Below the pieces are notes generated by a model, which made no database searches, was not told the DNA's origin, and saw only the letters and a list, made by a program, of their open reading frames with translations. Source: GWA2-46-10 sp964361435 (GTDB taxonomy: Bacteria; Patescibacteriota; Minisyncoccia; UBA6257; Colwellbacteraceae). Taken from it: DNA of 33,319 nt. This document shows positions 31,030-33,319 of the stretch, piece after piece. The translations under genes were made by a program, and so were the position numbers. Every line of letters begins with the position of its first letter. Positions within the stretch are counted from its first letter, which is position 1. The DNA is taken from assembly GCA_964361435.1 (NCBI GenBank), contig CAYIAN010000001.1:1-33319 (forward strand), written 5' to 3'.

Positions 31030-32649
31030 GTGGCCAATAAAAAATACATTTTTGTTGTGGGGGGAGTAATGTCGGGAGTCGGCAAAGGTGTGGCCACCGC
31101 CTCTATCGGAAAGATCCTCCAAGCAAAGGGATTTAAGATAACGGCGGTCAAGATTGACCCATACGTCAATGTAGACGCGGGCACCATGAACCCCACCGAA
31201 CACGGCGAGATTTTTGTTTTAGATGACGGGTGGGAGTGCGATCAAGATCTAGGAAATTACGAACGCTTTTTGGACAAGAATTTTTCCCAAGTTAACTGCC
31301 TTACAACCGGCAGGGTATACCTTTCGGTTATTAATAAAGAAAGGGCCCTCGGTTATGGAGGTAAATGCGTGGAGGTTGTTCCCCACATACCGTTGCAGAT
31401 AATTGAGAACATTGATGCGGCCGCAAAGAAAGATAAGGCGGAGATAGTTTTGGTGGAGATCGGGGGTACCGTCGGAGAATATCAAAACATCCTTTTCCTT
31501 GAGGCCATCCGTTTTTTGAAGCTCAAATACCCTAAAGACATTGTTACAATTCTTGTAAGTTATCTCCCCTTTAGAAACAACGATAATGAGCTGAAGACCA
31601 AGCCCACCCAGTATGCGGTGCGCACCCTGAATGCGACTGGGATTCAACCAGATATGGTTTTGGCGCGCGCTTCGGTTCCCCTGGATCAAAAGCGCAAAGA
31701 AAAGATCGCTCTGAATTGCAACCTGGAGGTTGAGGATGTAATTTCCGCGCCGGATGTGGATGATGTATACGAAGTTCCCCTAGTTCTAGAGAAGGCCGAT
31801 ATCAGCAAGCGCATTCTCTCTAAACTTGGACTTAAAAGCAGGAAAAGAGACCTGAAAGAATGGTCTATTCTGGTAAATAAGATAAAAAGACTAAAGAAAA
31901 CTGTAAAAATCGGGATAGTAGGGAAGTATTTTGGAACCGGCAACTTCATTCTCTCCGATTCATATCTTTCGGTAATAGAATCCGTAAGACACGCAGCTTA
32001 TGAAATGGGATATAAACCCCAAATTGATTGGATTGATGCTGGGCACCAAGGATCGCTTAGTAAATACCACGGCATTATAGTCCCAGGGGGGTTTGGGGGA
32101 AGGGACGTGGAGGGGAAAATAAAAGCCATTCAGTATGCTAGAGAAAAGAAAATCACTTTTCTTGTTCTTTGCTACTCCATGCAGCTCGCTACCATTGAAT
32201 TTGCTAGAAACGTAGCGGGGCTAAGGGGTGCCAATAGCACGGAGATAGATAAGAAAACCAAACACCCCGTGATAGATGTAATGCCGGAACAAGTGGAGAA
32301 GCTCCAGGGAGCAAAATATGGAGGTACCATGAGGCTGGGGGCATATCCAGCCCTCCTCAAGGAAGACACCATAGCCAAGAGGGCCTATGGATCAAACAGG
32401 ATATCAGAGCGGCACAGACACAGGTATGAAGTAAATCCAGAGTACATAGAACAACTTGAGAAAAAAGGTCTTGTTTTCTCCGGCAAGTCCCCGAATGGGG
32501 TTTTAATGGAAATAGCGGAGCTTCCCAAGAGCAAACACCCCTTCTTCCTGGGAACGCAGTTCCACCCAGAGCTAAAATCGCGTCCTCTATCACCCCATCC
32601 TCTATTTAGGGAATTTATCAAAGCCGCTTTAGCAAAAAAGGCAAGGTGA
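31030..32649 (+). CDS. pyrG: CTP synthase
   Basis: From GTG at 31030 the 539-residue protein has the synthetase domain (about 1-275) with KYIFVVGGVMSGVGKGVATASIG as P-loop, KIDPYVNVDAGTMNPTEHGEIFVLDDG, LVEIGGTVGEYQ and DMVLARASVPLDQKRKEKIA, and the glutaminase domain (about 295-539) with the nucleophile Cys in VLCYSMQLATIEF and the His and Glu in GTQFHPELKSRP. It makes CTP from UTP, glutamine and ATP. The P-loop reads SGVGKG where most homologues have SSLGKG, and the glutaminase elbow CYSMQ replaces the common CLGMQ; the catalytic residues are kept. Confidence 0.97.
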   Translation: MANKKYIFVVGGVMSGVGKGVATASIGKILQAKGFKITAVKIDPYVNVDAGTMNPTEHGEIFVLDDGWECDQDLGNYERFLDKNFSQVNCLTTGRVYLSVINKERALGYGGKCVEVVPHIPLQIIENIDAAAKKDKAEIVLVEIGGTVGEYQNILFLEAIRFLKLKYPKDIVTILVSYLPFRNNDNELKTKPTQYAVRTLNATGIQPDMVLARASVPLDQKRKEKIALNCNLEVEDVISAPDVDDVYEVPLVLEKADISKRILSKLGLKSRKRDLKEWSILVNKIKRLKKTVKIGIVGKYFGTGNFILSDSYLSVIESVRHAAYEMGYKPQIDWIDAGHQGSLSKYHGIIVPGGFGGRDVEGKIKAIQYAREKKITFLVLCYSMQLATIEFARNVAGLRGANSTEIDKKTKHPVIDVMPEQVEKLQGAKYGGTMRLGAYPALLKEDTIAKRAYGSNRISERHRHRYEVNPEYIEQLEKKGLVFSGKSPNGVLMEIAELPKSKHPFFLGTQFHPELKSRPLSPHPLFREFIKAALAKKAR

Positions 32650-32655
32650 TATAAT
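32647..32655 (+). promoter_or_regulatory. Extended -10 element before holA
   Basis: TGATATAAT combines the TGn extension with a perfect TATAAT, ending 6 bases before the ATG at 32662. Extended -10 promoters can work without a -35, which is weak here. The TATAAT begins just after the TGA that ends pyrG, so promoter and stop codon overlap. Confidence 0.55.
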
Positions 32656-32661
32656 GCGGGT

Positions 32662-33319
32662 ATGCTAATTACGCTCTACGGCGCCGATTCCTATAGGCGC
32701 CTTAGAAAACTCAAGGACATTGTAGATGCCTATACCTTGAAGCAGGGCAATTTGCCCAGGGAACGTTTCTCACTAATAGAAGAGGGGGATTTAGAAAACC
32801 TAAAAGGATTCCTTTCCAACCAATCAATGTTTAGCTCCAAAAAACTGGTCATCCTAGACGAACCCTTTGAATTCGAAGATATCAAAGCATTCAAAGAACT
32901 CCTTAAGGAATATACCGACTCTACGGATACAACCATATTAATCAGTACAACCAGAAAACACCCAGCCGCGTTTAAGTTTATTGAAGAAAAACCCAATAGA
33001 TTCGAAGAGTTCGCCTCGCTTAAGGGAAAGGATCTAACCGATTTCATAAAAAAAGAGGCCGATAGATTAAATGTGTCCCTGGATATCGAAGAGCTTTCTT
33101 CCATGACAGATTCTTTGGGCGCCGATACCTGGAAGATCGTTACCGAGTTGGAGCAAATAACCCTAAAGCGGGCAAAAAAGATAGACACAGGACAATTCGC
33201 ATCCCAACCAGAATATTTTCCTAGCTTAAATGCCCTAAAGAGAGGAACAAGCGTTGGGGAAAGGCTAGTGGCATTGGAAGAATTAATCGGCGGGCGCAGG
33301 GATGATCCAGCAAGGATCT
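32662..33319 (+). CDS. holA: DNA polymerase III delta subunit, N-terminal part, cut by window edge
   Basis: About 219 codons are visible from the ATG at 32662 and the frame is still open at the edge. The start MLITLYGADSYRRLRKLKDIV is the usual HolA opening (a beta strand, then GxDxYRxxxxL), followed by SMFSSKKLVILDEP, TTILISTTRKHPAAFKFI, KGKDLTDFIKKEADRLNVSL and LGADTWKIVTELEQI, all in family order. The delta subunit is the clamp-opening wrench of the clamp loader. It probably has a promoter of its own 6 bases upstream. Confidence 0.88.
   Translation, partial: MLITLYGADSYRRLRKLKDIVDAYTLKQGNLPRERFSLIEEGDLENLKGFLSNQSMFSSKKLVILDEPFEFEDIKAFKELLKEYTDSTDTTILISTTRKHPAAFKFIEEKPNRFEEFASLKGKDLTDFIKKEADRLNVSLDIEELSSMTDSLGADTWKIVTELEQITLKRAKKIDTGQFASQPEYFPSLNALKRGTSVGERLVALEELIGGRRDDPARI

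Noticed and set aside
1..33319. CRISPR arrays, insertion sequences, prophage genes or long direct repeats
   Set aside because: No repeat-spacer pattern, transposase, integrase or flanking repeats were noticed on either strand.

Overview
The window looks like chromosomal DNA of a Candidate Phyla Radiation (Patescibacteria) bacterium. Supporting signs are tight packing with no intergenic gap over 200 bases, trimmed housekeeping proteins (short UvrD, short YebC, Mur ligase without its first domain, stand-alone 5'-3' exonuclease), and a VirB6-like/PrgI/VirB4 gene set typical of this group. TGA ends several clear genes (ruvC, yebC, tsaE, pyrG), so the code is the standard bacterial one and not the TGA=Gly code of Gracilibacteria and Absconditabacteria. 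No rRNA, tRNA, CRISPR array or insertion sequence was seen. The lineage call is inference; no 16S is present.

Layout. (1) 1-4521, minus strand: one operon, ruvA, Mur ligase, beta-CASP ribonuclease, LOG-family protein, a small EF-Tu-domain-2-like protein and a cation:proton antiporter cut by the window edge. (2) 4585-8692: a DksA/TraR zinc-finger protein, a LysM-M23 envelope protein, then uvrD, a broken guanylate kinase gene and ksgA. (3) 8728-15866, plus strand: a type IV secretion-like membrane module (VirB6/TrbL-like protein, helical protein with proline-rich tail, PrgI family, VirB4 ATPase, small acidic-tailed membrane protein). (4) 15863-20326: the replication-origin neighbourhood, with jag, yidC, rnpA and rpmH leftward and dnaA, a 56-codon small ORF and dnaN rightward. 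(5) 20323-24028, minus: class A PBP, a self-contained unit for a very acidic 57-residue protein, ruvC and yebC. (6) 24102-25784: pilB-like ATPase, followed by a structured RNA candidate on the minus strand. (7) 25972-33319, plus: ruvB, a lamin-tail-like membrane protein, tsaE, 5'-3' exonuclease, an orphan histidine kinase, mutM, pyrG and the start of holA.

How it works together. The genes cover replication initiation and clamp (dnaA, dnaN, holA), Holliday-junction processing (ruvA, ruvB and ruvC in three separate units), repair (uvrD, mutM, exonuclease), RNA and ribosome maturation (rnpA, ksgA, beta-CASP nuclease, jag), envelope building (Mur ligase, PBP, M23, yidC) and CTP synthesis.

Most notable non-coding signals: -10 boxes lie only 6-10 bases before the start codon of about ten genes, which suggests leaderless mRNAs; a roughly 146-nt structured RNA lies antisense between pilB and ruvB with its own promoter; and a 57-residue acidic protein has a consensus promoter, hairpin leader and terminator. 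The guanylate kinase locus carries an internal deletion that joins its N-terminus out of frame to its C-terminal tail.
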